Shown: piece after piece, positions 1-11,180 of the stretch
How the letters are laid out: each line of letters begins with the position of its first letter
Position numbering within the stretch: position 1 is the stretch's first letter
Assembly: GCF_000264995.1 (NCBI RefSeq)
Contig: NW_006767442.1
Span: 12,246 to 76,245, forward strand
Source: Punctularia strigosozonata HHB-11173 SS5
Taxonomy: Eukaryota > Basidiomycota > Agaricomycetes > Corticiales > Punctulariaceae
Direction: 5' to 3'
DNA: 64,000 nucleotides
Notes under the pieces: model-generated
Seen by the model: only the letters and a program-made list of their open reading frames with translations
The model's database searches: none
What the model was told of the DNA's origin: nothing
Translations under genes and position numbers: made by a program

Positions 1-4
1 AATC

Positions 5-89
5 TCACTTGTCGATACCGAAGATGTCCTTCAAGACCTGCAGCGGGTCATTTTCCAGCTCCGCGATATCACCTCCGCTCAGGGCTCGC
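5..89 (-). CDS. duplicated, possibly alternative, last exon of the small secreted protein
   Basis: This 85-base block has the same length, phase and stop as exon 2 of the gene at 155-407, shifted by exactly 150 bases. It is preceded on the minus strand by a pyrimidine run and a possible acceptor (TTTTTCGAAG). Spliced to the same exon 1 it gives the same 64-residue product with one change, Gln to Glu. The two exon copies differ at 14 bases in 13 codons, yet only one codon changes the residue. Only 61 bases (90-150) separate the copies, so there is no room for a second exon 1 between them. Confidence 0.55.
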
Positions 90-154
90 CTTCGAAAAAG
101 TTGAAATTCGATCATCAATATCAATACGCGGGCGTCGAACGATACGAGACAATC

Positions 155-407
155 TCACTTGTCGATACCGAAGATATCCTTCAGCACCTGCAGGGGATCG
201 TTCTGGAGCTCTGCGATGTCACCTCCGCTCAATGCACGCCTATGTGAGTTACGAGTTCAGCGTGCCTGATACGAGCGAATGTGTATGACGGACTTACGGG
301 GCGGCGATCAGCGATTCCTTGGGGAGACGGCTGGGCCCAACTGAAGGGCGAGCGGTGACCAACCCCGAGAGGACCACAGCAAAAGAGAGGGTAGCGAAGA
401 AGCGCAT
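155..407 (-). CDS. small secreted protein, 64 aa, two exons
   Basis: The start codon lies at 405-407. Exon 1 is 298-407, the intron is 240-297 (GTAAGT...ATAG) and exon 2 is 155-239, giving 64 codons plus stop in frame. The N-terminus (MRFFATLSFAVVLSGLVTA) is a clear signal peptide with a likely cleavage near residue 19. The mature part is about 45 residues, has no cysteine, and ends in a short acidic/amphipathic segment (ELQNDPLQVLKDIFGIDK). I do not recognise the family. A second copy of exon 2 lies just downstream at 5-89 and may serve as an alternative last exon. The product could be a secreted peptide or a processed precursor; this is inference. Confidence comes from the signal peptide, the clean splice junction and the conserved duplicate exon. 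Confidence 0.7.
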
Positions 408-960
408 CTTGAGATCGTGACGGGTCGGTCAATAGAATCGATGCTTTGCAAGAGTCGTGAAAAATGAGGAACCTGTAGAGGGCCATGTCAGGTTGCTCTG
501 CCGATTATGTTGTTGGCGGGAGGACGAACCGTTCGCCGGCGAACTGATGCTTGGGATCCTGGAACACGAAAACCCTAAGCATGACCGAGAGCGTGCAAGG
601 CCATCTTATAGTCTGTCCATTCCGACCCTATCAGCCGGGCGGAGAATTCCGTTGATAGGGTAAGTTGATCATGCCGAGTGGATCCTCATGCCTCCTTGGC
701 GCCTGGCAGGTTCACAGCCCTCTGTTCGTTGCTGAGATGGACAAGGCTAGCCGGAAACGACGGTAGGTAGGTAGGTAGGTAGGTAGGTAGGTAGGTTTCA
801 CCGGCTATCAATGCTGGGCTATCCCTTCTATTAGGCTGTGTCTCCAAGGAAAACGCCAATTATCAACGGCAGCCGCGCATCGATATACGATCAAGTGTAG
901 TTGATCGGCAGAGGGCACAGCCTCCCTCAAAAGCAGGTAGATGATGTCATATCCTCAACC
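408..960. other. intergenic, with tetranucleotide repeat
   Basis: This is the 5' flank of the small secreted protein gene and the 3' flank of the F-box gene, which lies on the same strand. The only structure seen is the GGTA repeat at 762-796. No convincing reading frame. Confidence 0.6.
762..796. repeat. (GGTA)n microsatellite, about 9 units
   Basis: An uninterrupted run of the tetranucleotide GGTA over 35 bases. The same motif, on either strand, recurs as shorter runs at 10152-10167, 13443-13459 and 27868-27886, always between genes. Confidence 0.95.
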
Positions 961-2150
961 TCAAGGCGCAAGCAAATTCAACGTCTTGTACGCTTGACTC
1001 CCGCTAGGATGTACTATGCGGGAAGATGGCGATCTGTTGGATCCAATGCCCACAGAGCTGAAGATGCGACGGTCTCGACCTGCGATGTAGAGATCCATTA
1101 TCGTCAACGAGGCGTGTATATCCGCGTCGTCGTCCACGAAGCAGATGAGGCATGGCGGAGAGCCAGATTTGAATGGGAGTGGGTCGCCATCTAAGAGTTG
1201 TCTGAGCGCAAGGGGCGCAAATGAATGGGGGCCGTGGATGCGCAAGACTAATGAACGAAGATGGGTCAGGGATTCCGGGTTGATAGAAGCAACCCATGCT
1301 GGACGCCACGTTAGATGATGAAGTGCACGACTGGATGGATCAACGTACATTCGATATCAGCGTCGGCTCCACACATTGTGAAATCGAGCTCAATTTCTTC
1401 CAGGCCCATCATCGCGCTCGTCAACCGCACCCAGCTTTGGTCTGGAAGTTGACCCGGGCCTATCGACAGTCGAATGGACAACCGCCGCAACACGCTGAAT
1501 TCGATCCGAGAACATGCCCACGCTATCTGGAAGTGCGTATGATCCAGAACGAGGCTATGATACTCAAGACGCCTGGCGGACGTGTATGGTGCTCGTAGAT
1601 TCGCGGAGGCACGACGATATTTGAAGACGCCCTCCATGCGTAGGTCTCGCACATTAGGAAACGAGGAGACAAGGCGGTCCAGCTGATAGTGGGATACGAA
1701 CTCGCACTCCTCCAAGCACAGGCAAGACGCGGTGCGATAGTTCTCCAGCAGGTGAGTCATGGTGGCCTCATCGCATCTCGAGCCCGAGAAGTCCACCACA
1801 GTCAGCGTTTGTACTTGCTGAAGCCGCCCCTTCAGTGCAGGAAAGATGGACTGCATCCACGATGTCCGGTTGCCTCGCTCATATCGAGGAGGCGCATGGT
1901 GGCAAAGGATGGTCAGGGTCCGGACCAGACCACCGATCCATGAGCTGTGGGACAACAGCCTTGAGAAGGGCTTGCTCGTGATAGAGTCAAGAGTAATGTT
2001 TCGGAATAAGATGGACGTCGCAGGCGAGTACCAAGCTTTGCATACGAGGCGCGCGGCTGCCACGTCTGGATCAGGGAATCTGCTCGTACTGGCTGTACCC
2101 GCACAGTTTAGTATGATCTCGAGCAGGATTTCTTCAGGCAACGGTATCAT
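961..2150 (-). CDS. F-box domain protein, 379 aa
   Basis: Exon 1 is 1349-2150 and exon 2 is 961-1298. The 50-base intron 1299-1348 has GTACGT, a CTAAC branch site and CCAG, and the spliced frame gives 379 residues. Residues 1-50 form an F-box-like helix set (PLPEEILLEIILNCAG, then VAAARLVCKAWYSPATSILF), which in known proteins binds Skp1 in SCF ubiquitin ligases. The rest is rich in Leu-containing segments resembling degenerate leucine-rich repeats, the usual substrate-binding part of fungal F-box proteins. The substrate cannot be predicted. Agaricomycetes carry large expanded F-box families, so orthology is unlikely to be informative. Without splicing exon 1 would end at a stop inside the intron. 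Confidence 0.8.
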
Positions 2151-2615
2151 CCTATCATAAGCTGTATGTGGTATTTTCGCGTTCAGCGATATCGAAGAGA
2201 TTGCGATGGGCCTGAAGTGAAAGAAGATACAGGCCTATGCAGGTTGCAATTGGAGAGCCGTGGTGTAGCACAGCATCCGGCGATCGTTCCCATCTCCCAT
2301 CTTTTCTGCTCTGCCTCGTCCTCCCCGGCGCCGCTCTGTAGATATCACCTCAGGCCTCCGCATAGATCTTGAGTCCCGTCTGACCTGAACCTGCTCCCGC
2401 TTCAACGACACTCTATCGTAAAGATCGAGCTAGTCCCCTCGGTTTCGTCGCCGGTCTCTTGCACATTATCCTGGGCGGTGCTGGTCCGCGTGCTCGCGCG
2501 CTCTCTCTCAGGTTCGTCCTGCGCAAAACATTCGCACCCTCCTCTGCCACACCTTCATACGTACTGTCTCGCTCGCAGTACACGCGCTCATTTTCTATAC
2601 AATGTCAGCTATAAT
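2151..2615. promoter_or_regulatory. intergenic region between divergent F-box and importin genes
   Basis: About 465 bases separate the divergent start codons at 2150 and 2616, so it should hold both promoters. It has pyrimidine-rich stretches near the importin start but no obvious TATA box or repeat. Confidence 0.5.
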
Positions 2616-5600
2616 ATGGAGCCTGTCGTCTCCCCGGAAGTCACTGCCGAGCTCACGCAGATTCTCTCCAATCTTGTTCTCGGAGACAACGAAATCCGGC
2701 AAAAGTAGGTGTTTAGCATGCGCTTGCGTGCCATCCGTTGACCAATAGCGCAGTGCAGAGAATGCCGTTAACGAACGCCTTGCTCAGACGCCAGAGCTCT
2801 ATCTTCTGGCTCTGACACAGTTTGCAATATCAGCCGACACCGAAGTGGTAGGCGTTTGGCCATAACACCCTACTCACGCTGAACATATGTTACCCAGATG
2901 CGTTCGTTCTCGTTAGTCCTGCTCCGACGGCTTCTATTCCGTTCATCGCAAGCAACCCCGAAAGCATCGGGTACCATCTCCACTCCATTGTCCGATCTAT
3001 CGCTAGCCTCCACCAGCCAATCTACGCTTTATGACCACCTGAGCGTCAATGCTCACAACGCGCTGGAACGCTTACTCCTTCATTCACTGGCGCGTGAGCC
3101 CGCATTGTCAGTTCGAAGAAAGACCGCGGACACCGTTTGCGAGCTGGCGAACGAGGGTATGGCCCGGGGTAGGCCCTGGCACACTCTGCAAGCGCAGGTG
3201 TTCTCCATGGCTCAAGCCTCAGGTTCTGATGCGGAACGCGATGGACGCGAAGTGGCATTTCGGGTTTTCGCTGGAAGCGTGGGCTTGATCGGCGATCTGC
3301 AGGTCGAAACGGTTGTCGGCGTCTTGACGCGCGGTTTGCAAGACTCGGAAAGCCTCGAGGTGGCGTTCTATATTGTGACTCCGTTGAATGTATTGACACT
3401 GTTCCAGGTTCGCCATGCAGCGCTGAGGGCATCCGTCTCATACCTGTCGTCCATCCCGCCTTCAGACCGTACACAGCTGGCGCAGTGCCTCGGCCTCCTC
3501 CACCCGATGCTCGAGATTCTTCCAAGCTTGCCACATTCACAGCTACCGAAGTTCCTTGCCACCCTCACACCGCTCACGTCAGTACACCCCGTCGTATTCC
3601 AGGAACACATGCCAGCTTTACTCTCCTTTTTCTCTGCGCTTGTCGTTCCCATGGCGGATGCCGGCCCGACTCCGACCGTTGCTAGGCCTTTTCCAAGTAA
3701 AAACGGCAACGGAAGTCCAGGACAAGATAGAGCGTTCTCCTTCGACTTCGTTACGACACCCGGAAAGGGGAAGGAGAAGGCTCCGGAAGACGAGGAAAAG
3801 GAAGAGCGCGACGAGGTTCGCAAGGCGGCGCTAGAGTTCATGGTCAGCCTTAGCGAGGCCAAACCAGCCATGGTGAAGAGGGTGAGCGGCAATGGTTGGG
3901 TAGTGGCGATCGTTCGAGGTTGCTTGGAGGGGATGGGCGAACTGCCGGAAGATGATGATATGCTGCAGGCTTGGCTGGATGCAGATGTAGGTGGCCGCTC
4001 CTGCTTATAGTATTCGCGTTTACATGCTTTACACCATAGCCTGCGGAGGATCCTACGGATGATGTATACCCGCATGTATACGAGCAAGCATTGGACCGCC
4101 TTGCTTGCGCGCTTGGGGGCAAGTCGGTGCTGCCCCCCTCGTTCCAGTACATTCCAGCGATGATGAATTCGCATGACTGGCGGCTAAGACACGCTGGGCT
4201 AATGGCTATAGCAGCTCTGGCAGAAGGCACGAGCAAGGTCCGTGAATATTCGTCTGACATCATGCACCAGTGTTCTGACGAGACTCAAGATCATGGTGAA
4301 CGAAGTTGGTAAGGTCGTCGCGTAAGTACCGACAGTGCAATCTCTATACCGTTGCTGATCAGAGGTCAGCCTGGTTACGCCAATGTTCGGAGACGATCAT
4401 CCCCGCGTGCGGTATGCCGCTTGCCAATGCGTGTTCGTCGTTTTCCAAGACACTTTATGGGCCAAATACAAACGACTGACACATGCTATGGGATGCAGCG
4501 GCCAACTGTGCACCGATTTAGAAGAGATCATTCAGGATAAATATCATGAGCAACTCTTCGGGGTACTTATTCCAACTCTCGAGGCACCTGAGTCACGGTC
4601 ATCTCGGTTCCCTTGATGCCATGCCAGTCATTCTCATGTCTGCTTGCGAACAGGGTTCACGCTCATGCAGCAGCGGCTCTCATCAACTTCTGCGAAGGTG
4701 TCGAGCACGATACCCTCGTGCCCTACCTGGATCCCATTGTCGAACGGTTGCTGAAGCTTCTGCACTCCGGGAATGCACAGACGCATGCGAAGCGCTACGT
4801 GCAGGAACAAACAATCACTACATTGGCTATGGTTGCAGATGCCAGCGAGGCTACGTTTGCCAAGGTTTGCGCCTAGCCCAACTTGCCGGTACACTGAGAG
4901 ATGCTGATCACCTCATGTAGCATTATCCGGCTATTATGCCTCTACTGTTGGATGCGCTAAGGAATGCGAACGGTCCCGAGTACAGAAAACTCAGATCTAA
5001 AGCCATGGAATGCGCGGGTCTGATCGGTATGGCGCCCGCTCTCCCGGACCCTCCGTTATTTGACGTGTTCGTCTAGCGATCGCTGTAGGACGGGACGTGT
5101 TCCGCCCTGACGCAAATGCTTTCATCGAGCTCCTTATGCGGATACAAAGTACGGCCCTTGCGAGAGCTTCGTGTGCACGGCTCTCATTCAGTCACTATCG
5201 CAGATAGCCCCGTCGACCCTGGCGATACGATGTCCACCCACTACCTAATTGCCACCTGGGCGAAGGTCTGCCAAGCCATGGGCCCCGAGTTCGAACCGTA
5301 TCTCCCCGTTGTCATGCCCCCGCTGCTTCAGGCCGCAAGTGCGAAAGCCGATGTGTCTATCTATGGTATATCTTGATATATAGTCGCGACTGTTCGCTTG
5401 CTCATAGAACCTAACGTAACAGATGAAGATGAGGGTGTTGAACAGAAGGAGGGCTGGGAGACTATCATGATGGATGGGCAACAGGTTGGGATCAAGACAT
5501 CTGCTATAGAGGAGAAATGCCAAGCCTTCGAAACTCTGGTGATCTACTGTTCCACGTTGGGCCCCCGCTTCGCGCCATACCTGTCCCAGAGCCTCGAACT

Positions 5601-6171
5601 GGTCCTTCCGTCCTTGCGGTTTTTCTTCCATGATGGTGTCCGGGAAGCGTGCGCGATGTGGGTCTACATCGTTCACTATCGAGATTCACAACCTCACGTC
5701 CGTTTCAGGCTTATTCCTATGCTCATGTCCTGCGGAAAGAGCAGTGGTACTCTGACGCAACAGATGGTTGCCGCCACGTTCACACAGCTGGTCAATTGCA
5801 TAAGTGTGGAACCTGACTCTTCTTTCCTCGCATCCCTCTACAAGGCCTTCGCCGACTCCCTCCGCGTGATAGGCGGTCCCGCCGCTCTTCCTCATGAATT
5901 CCATGCGGGCATTGTCGAGGCTACTAAACGTCAATTACAAAGCCTTGCTGACAGACGCAAAGCACGGTCTCAACGATCGCCGGCGGAAATTGAAGACGAG
6001 AAAGAGGACTTTATGCTCCTTGAGGAGATGGAAGAGTTCGCACTTGAAGATATGACAAAGCTGTTGAAATACTTCGATCCAAATCACCCGCTACTAGTTG
6101 CAGTGGCAAGCGTACGAGATTTAGGTTTGGGTCTGGGACAGTGGGACGAGGATGGGCAAGCTGACGACTAA
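2616..6171 (+). CDS. PSE1: importin beta-3 / karyopherin Kap121 (Pse1/RanBP5 family), 954 aa
   Basis: Fourteen exons join in frame: 2616-2704, 2754-2847, 2898-3359, 3408-3986, 4040-4237, 4290-4321, 4370-4432, 4499-4597, 4654-4864, 4921-5026, 5077-5148, 5204-5365, 5423-5657 and 5709-6171. Introns are 48-66 bases. The protein is a HEAT-repeat solenoid. Family-typical blocks include VRHAALRASVSYL, EDPTDDVYPHVYEQALDRLA, HDWRLRHAGLMAIAALAEGT, GDDHPRVRYAACQCVGQLC and STHYLIATWAKVCQAMGPEF. Kap121 proteins carry ribosomal and other cargoes through nuclear pores and release them on binding Ran-GTP. The family is usually near 1,090 residues; this model is shorter and ends in an acidic tail (QWDEDGQADD). 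The upstream ATG at 2602 is out of frame with the homologous N-terminus, so 2616 is preferred. The gene symbol reflects family, not proven orthology. Confidence 0.88.
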
Positions 6172-6327
6172 AGGACAGGCGAGGGACGGTGATGCATTGG
6201 TTTCCCTTCCGTCCCAACTATCCTTCGCAAAGACTAGGGATTACCATCAACATACAGTATAATAGCAGAGCTGTCATGCTCGGTTTTCCTTTCTCCTGGC
6301 ATCAATGTAGCCTACTTCATGTATTTA

Positions 6328-7797
6328 CTATCCGAGTATGCCGTCCAGAATGCTGATAATCTTCTTCACTTCTTCTATCGTGTTGTAGTGCACCAGGGAT
6401 ATGCGAACCACCCCATCATTCACGTCGAGCTTGGGCTTCAGCTCGTCGACAAGGGTGTATGCGTAGAAATGTCCATAGCGAATTCCAATCTGCAGCGATC
6501 GTTGTTAAAGCGATAGGCCAATGGCGGATAACACACAGGAGCAAACTTACGCCGCCATGCTTATCAAAGACGTTCACGATGTCCTTGCTTTTGATGGGTT
6601 GTTGGCCAACAACCACGAAACTGATGGTTGGCACCCGACCCAGTCCTGCCATTTCCTCCCCGACGATACGTACGCCTTTGTCGTACTTAGAGAGAAGGTA
6701 GTGTATGAGAGGCTCAACCAGAGTTTGCTCATGCTTCGCGATGACATCGAAGGATGCGACGAGGTCGTTCTCGGCGCTCAGGGAAAGTAAGTACGGCACC
6801 ACGGCCGTGGTTCCATAGACAAGCTCGTAGCCCGGGCCGCCAGGCTGTAACTTGTACGTATGCTTATCAACCTTCAAGAAGTGATGTGCAATGGAAGTGA
6901 TGGAGTGCTCCAAAGCAAGAGCTCGTATATATAGGACGGACTGGTGGCAGGCGTAAACCTATGGATTTGATGAGCGTACGTTTGTTTCTGCTGGCGCATT
7001 CAACTAACCTTATAAAAGGAAAAAACGCAATAATCTACGTCCCAATCGCGAACGTCGATCCTGCGATGTGGTGCATACGCAACACAATCAACGGACACCT
7101 CAACTTTGTTCGCTCCCCGGGCAGCAGCTGTTTCGCGGACGGCCTTGACGACCTCCTTCACCGGCACGACGGATCCCAGGATATTGGAGCAGGCCGTGAA
7201 CGCCACGAGACGCGTTTTACTCGTGATCAAGGGAAGAAGATCCGAGACCTTGAGAGAGATCGAGTAAGGATTGGATGGTGATACAGTGGTCACGTTCGGG
7301 GAGGCATGCCAGTACTTGACGACGGCCCCAGTCCTGTTGGCTAGCTTCTTCCATGGACCGCCATTAGCTGGAAGCACATTCAGATTCCATCCGAGGGGTG
7401 ATGAACATATATGATAACGTCGCTACGCACCCTCGTGTTCCCCAGTGACTATCAACTCGTCCCCTGCTTTAATGCCAGCCTCGAGTCCACGAGCTAGATT
7501 TTCCATCAACATCGTAGAGCTCGCGCCGTACGCAATTTCATCGGGGCTTTCTGCGTTAAAGAGCTTTGCAGCTTCAACGTTTCCTTCCGCGACCCTCTGC
7601 GTGCTCAGGACGCTGACACTGTAATCCGCGCCGAGTTGCACATTCGTGTTTATCAGGTAGTCCGTGACCCGATCGACAACGTCCTTCAGGCATTGAGAGC
7701 CGCCCGCGTTGTCGCCGAAGATGTAGCCAGAGGAAAGTGCAGGAAACTGAGCCCGGACATTCTCAATGTCGAGTGTACCAGAGGTCATGACGGTCAA
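6328..7797 (-). CDS. PLP-dependent class V aminotransferase / cysteine desulfurase-like protein
   Basis: Four exons on the minus strand give about 430 residues, starting at 7797 and stopping at 6328-6330. The fold type I PLP signature is present: the cofactor Asp and His in SVDCVAYAPHRRIDV, and the Schiff-base Lys in VFSFYKVY at the end of exon 2. The N-terminal block (FPALSSGYIFGDNAGGSQ) and the C-terminal block (GIRYGHFYAY) fit the SufS/CsdA-like subgroup common in fungi. These enzymes bind pyridoxal phosphate and act on sulfur amino acids or related amines; the substrate here is unknown. After the active Lys most relatives read KVYGPH, but here it is KVYACH across the splice site. There is no organelle-targeting signal. 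It could instead be an isopenicillin-N-epimerase-like member of the same fold. Confidence 0.82.
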
Positions 7798-8148
7798 CGG
7801 TCGATGTGTAACTTGCTATCCGAGTACTGAGATAACGACCACGGGGAAGGATCGCACACATGGCTCCCGTGGAAGACGATGTGGCCGAGATAACATGCGG
7901 GAGTAGTTGACCATGACCATGAACAGAACATCCGACGGCACGATGGCTCAGTGCGTGCACAGCCACGCGCACGCAGCCAAGTAGCTTTCGAGTAAGTACT
8001 TACAGCATTACAGCACGGGCATCAGGTCGAACGCCATTTACGACAGGCTGCTCCAAGTTGGGTATGAACGACACCCTCCCGCTTCGATCCAGATATGTGC
8101 GACATATGCATGGTTTGCCGTGCGCCCGCAACTTGAAGCGCATATCAC
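7798..8148. other. intergenic
   Basis: Lies upstream of the aminotransferase start and downstream of the GH16 stop; it probably holds the aminotransferase promoter. No gene or repeat seen. Confidence 0.5.
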
Positions 8149-9485
8149 CTACTCGTAGACGGACAATCGGGCGAAATCCCAGTATGCGTCCACGAAGGCG
8201 GCAGGGTTCCGGTTAACGTAGTCTATGGAAGGGTATGATGAGCGGGATCCGATCTGGTAACTTCTGTAATATCTTACCTGTGCAGCTGGCACCACAACCA
8301 TTCGAGGTGAATACGGCGCCGGCCCAATCGCCACCTTCGGAGAGACGTTTGATCTGACGCAAGGACGAAAATTCATCGTTTGAAGCTCACAGAGGGTAAG
8401 ATTTATGATGATATTATTCTCTCCGAATTTAGCCTCCAGATCACAGGTAGAAGTCGATGGGAAGCTCGCGTATGGTGTACCCTTCAATCGCATGATGAGC
8501 GGCGCAATGGACATAAGACGGGCGTGTAGCTCACCCAAAATGTAGTATCTATGATGGGGCTACCGGAGTAAACGTCGAGCGGGACGAACTTGCTGTTCCT
8601 TGGCCAGAACCATACTTTAATAAACTTGTTCGTGCGCTCCATAGCATACCTGTATAGATGATTCTGAGTTCCGGGATCGCGAATAATCATCATAGTAGTT
8701 TACATACCATCCACCGCCGGCGGCGTTGAATGCGGGGCCATACGAGTTAGTGGCAGGGGCTTGTACCCCGCAGCCAGCGTTGTAGTTGAAATCCACGTCA
8801 CAGTTTGTGGAGACTGTCGTCCTGGTAGGACAGTTAGCGTGCCATGCGAGAGGGAAGTAGTATCAATACCCGGTCTGAGAACGTGTTTCGGGCATTGTGC
8901 AATTGGAGCTGGTGTGCAACGTGCTCGCGTTCGGCTCCACGTCGTTGACTCCCTCGACGATGTCGATCTCCCCGGAGGCGGGCCAGTCACTCTCCAAGGT
9001 TTCCCATGCCGCAGGCCATGTGGCGCAGCCCTGCGGCATATGACGGATGTCCATCCTGCAAAGCATTGAGTGGAATGTACAGCAGAAACCGCCTTCTTGG
9101 ACGCACACAACAGCATGGGTTGTAAACACGCGTTTGCTTCTGATGCGCACGCTTTGTCTTCCTGGGTCAGAGTCGGAGAGCACAGTCGTATGGTCTGCGC
9201 GTATTACGAAGGAGTGCTGTGATGCGTAGGTAAGATTGCTCGCCAGTGCGGTCGCCTCGTCCACGTATGTCCTAGAGCCATTCGAAGCTAGTAAGTTCCA
9301 TATTCGCTGTGAATAAGCAAACAGGGAAACGCGTACACGCGGCCATGGGTGGGGTCATCGATGGCCTCATGTTCGAAATTGTCGAGGAATTGGCGCCCGA
9401 CGCTGTTTTGCGACTGCAGATAGATGGCACTCCGGGCGAGGAACGCATGCGCGAGCATTACGAGCGCGACCGTAGGACAACGCAT
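8149..9485 (-). CDS. secreted GH16 family glucanase-like enzyme, copy 1
   Basis: A multi-exon gene of about 315 residues starts at 9485 with a signal peptide (MRCPTVALVMLAHAFLARSA) and stops at 8149-8151. The GH16 catalytic motif is intact in SGEIDIVEGVND: the first Glu is the nucleophile, Asp assists and the second Glu is the acid/base. The blocks MPQGCATWPAAWE before it and FGENNIIINLTLCGDWAG near the C-terminus are typical of fungal laminarinase-like GH16 enzymes acting on beta-1,3(1,4)-glucans. The exact substrate is not set by sequence. Intron positions match those of the gene at 11181-12514, and the two proteins align along their length, so they arose by tandem duplication. A clear splice junction joins HGRV to TYVDEATAL. 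Likely extracellular, in wall remodelling or glucan breakdown. Confidence 0.85.
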
Positions 9486-11180
9486 GTTGAAGACTTTGCG
9501 AACCAAACACAAAGCTCGTCAGCGACCTATCAAGCTATAAGTATGCGACGGAAAATCATGAGCGGCAAGTATATCCTGTGGCGTGCGCACATGCGAAGAT
9601 ATTTCGGTGTCATCTGGCTGTCATCGGACGATCGGTGTAGAGCCTACGCAGAAGCTGTTTCGGATTCTACTGTCGTCTCGATCCGGACGGTCTCATCGCT
9701 ACGAATGGGCCGTAGGTAATAGCCGCCCGAGTGGTGTGTTGCTACATGCGTTTTGCGTGAGTCTACTGTTGTCTGCGGCGAGTAAGCCGCTGAATTACAC
9801 GTTAAAAACTGTTCAGAAAATGTCAGTCACGGTCCATGCAACTGCCGAAGGTGTCAGGGCGGGTTTTACTGACCCAGGTCACATCCAGGCACATCAATGG
9901 CATGACCAAGGTCCGAGAGTCTGAGCGTCGAAAACGTCGAGAACCTTAGCTCCAATTCTGCTCTGTCTGTGTATATAATGGAATCCGACGCTATGACTTG
10001 GGACCAGCGACGCAGAGGAGTACCAAATAGAATGGCATCGATGGCAGTTTGTGCGCTCATTTAGCATGAAGGAACTGGGAGGTCATGATAGAGCCATGTG
10101 AAGTTCCGCGCGACAACCGATTGTTCCGCTATTGGGATCGTGCCGGAAATATACCTACCTACCTACCGCATACCCAGGCTCCTAAACCATCCGCACGTAT
10201 CGTGTTCATATCCAGCAATCCTAGAGCGCCGGGCAAGGTTGGATCATAGATGGGAAAATACTACCATTATTGTAAATGCATTATGTAAGAGTCCAAAAGC
10301 GTTAAGCGACATACTCTTTTTGGAAACGTAAGGGCTGGATTGAACACGATACGGCGACACACGGATAAAGAAGTGACCACCATTCGATGGTGTCGCAGAC
10401 AAATATATGAAGAACCGGAGCTCGTCGTGACGTATGTCCAGCGCCCCCCCCCCTCTCTACCTTCATAGTCCAATCGCTTTACCGTTCCATAGTGCTGCAA
10501 TGGATGGTACCACACGAATATGGGCTTCAACGTCTGGTGTCTGTTTGTGAACATTGTCCTAAAATCAAGGAAAAACAAAGGCGTTGGAAATCAGCCCATG
10601 TGGACAATGGATGTCTACGGGCGGGCTTGACGGTCGATTGGGTGTTTACGACATCAAGGTCGATTTCCCAATGTAATCTGTTTATCCACTTTGCGATGCT
10701 CACCCGGTGCTTACAGACTGGGAAGAGGATTGCACGATGGCGGTGGAGCTACAATGGAGGGCAGGACGCTGAATGCCTGCACGATATTGTCTGGCAACAA
10801 TGCGACGATGGCACGAACCGATTCCCGGTAGCTCTGCACAGTCGGGTCGCGTTGCCATCATTAGCCCCACTTAAGCATACGCTTTTGCACCTCGAGTATC
10901 CCGAGTGAAGTCGGAGTGAAAGTAATTCATGCTGCCTTCACCACCGCTTGCCTGCCCTCTGCCTCCTTGTAGGGCATTTTCCCAACCACGGACGATCTGA
11001 AAGTACACCCACCGATTGCTTATAAACCTTCATCTACAGTCTCGGATACAGCAGCGCTGCACATCAAGACCATTCCTTGAGCTCCGAGCGTGACGTCCAA
11101 TAGATAGAATTTAGATAATCTAATATACATCTGTTTTGCTGATATCAATACGGAAACGGCGAGCTTGCCACTGTTTGGTT
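9486..11180. other. 1.7 kb intergenic region between the two GH16 genes
   Basis: No convincing gene. It contains a short CTAC run at 10152-10167 and a run of about eleven C near 10443-10453. It should hold the promoter of GH16 copy 1 and the 3' end of copy 2. Short open frames here have no recognisable domain or splice-supported extension. Confidence 0.5.
10152..10167. repeat. (CTAC)n tetranucleotide run, 4 units
   Basis: Same tetranucleotide as at 762-796, read on the opposite strand; it sits about 670 bases upstream of GH16 copy 1. Confidence 0.85.
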
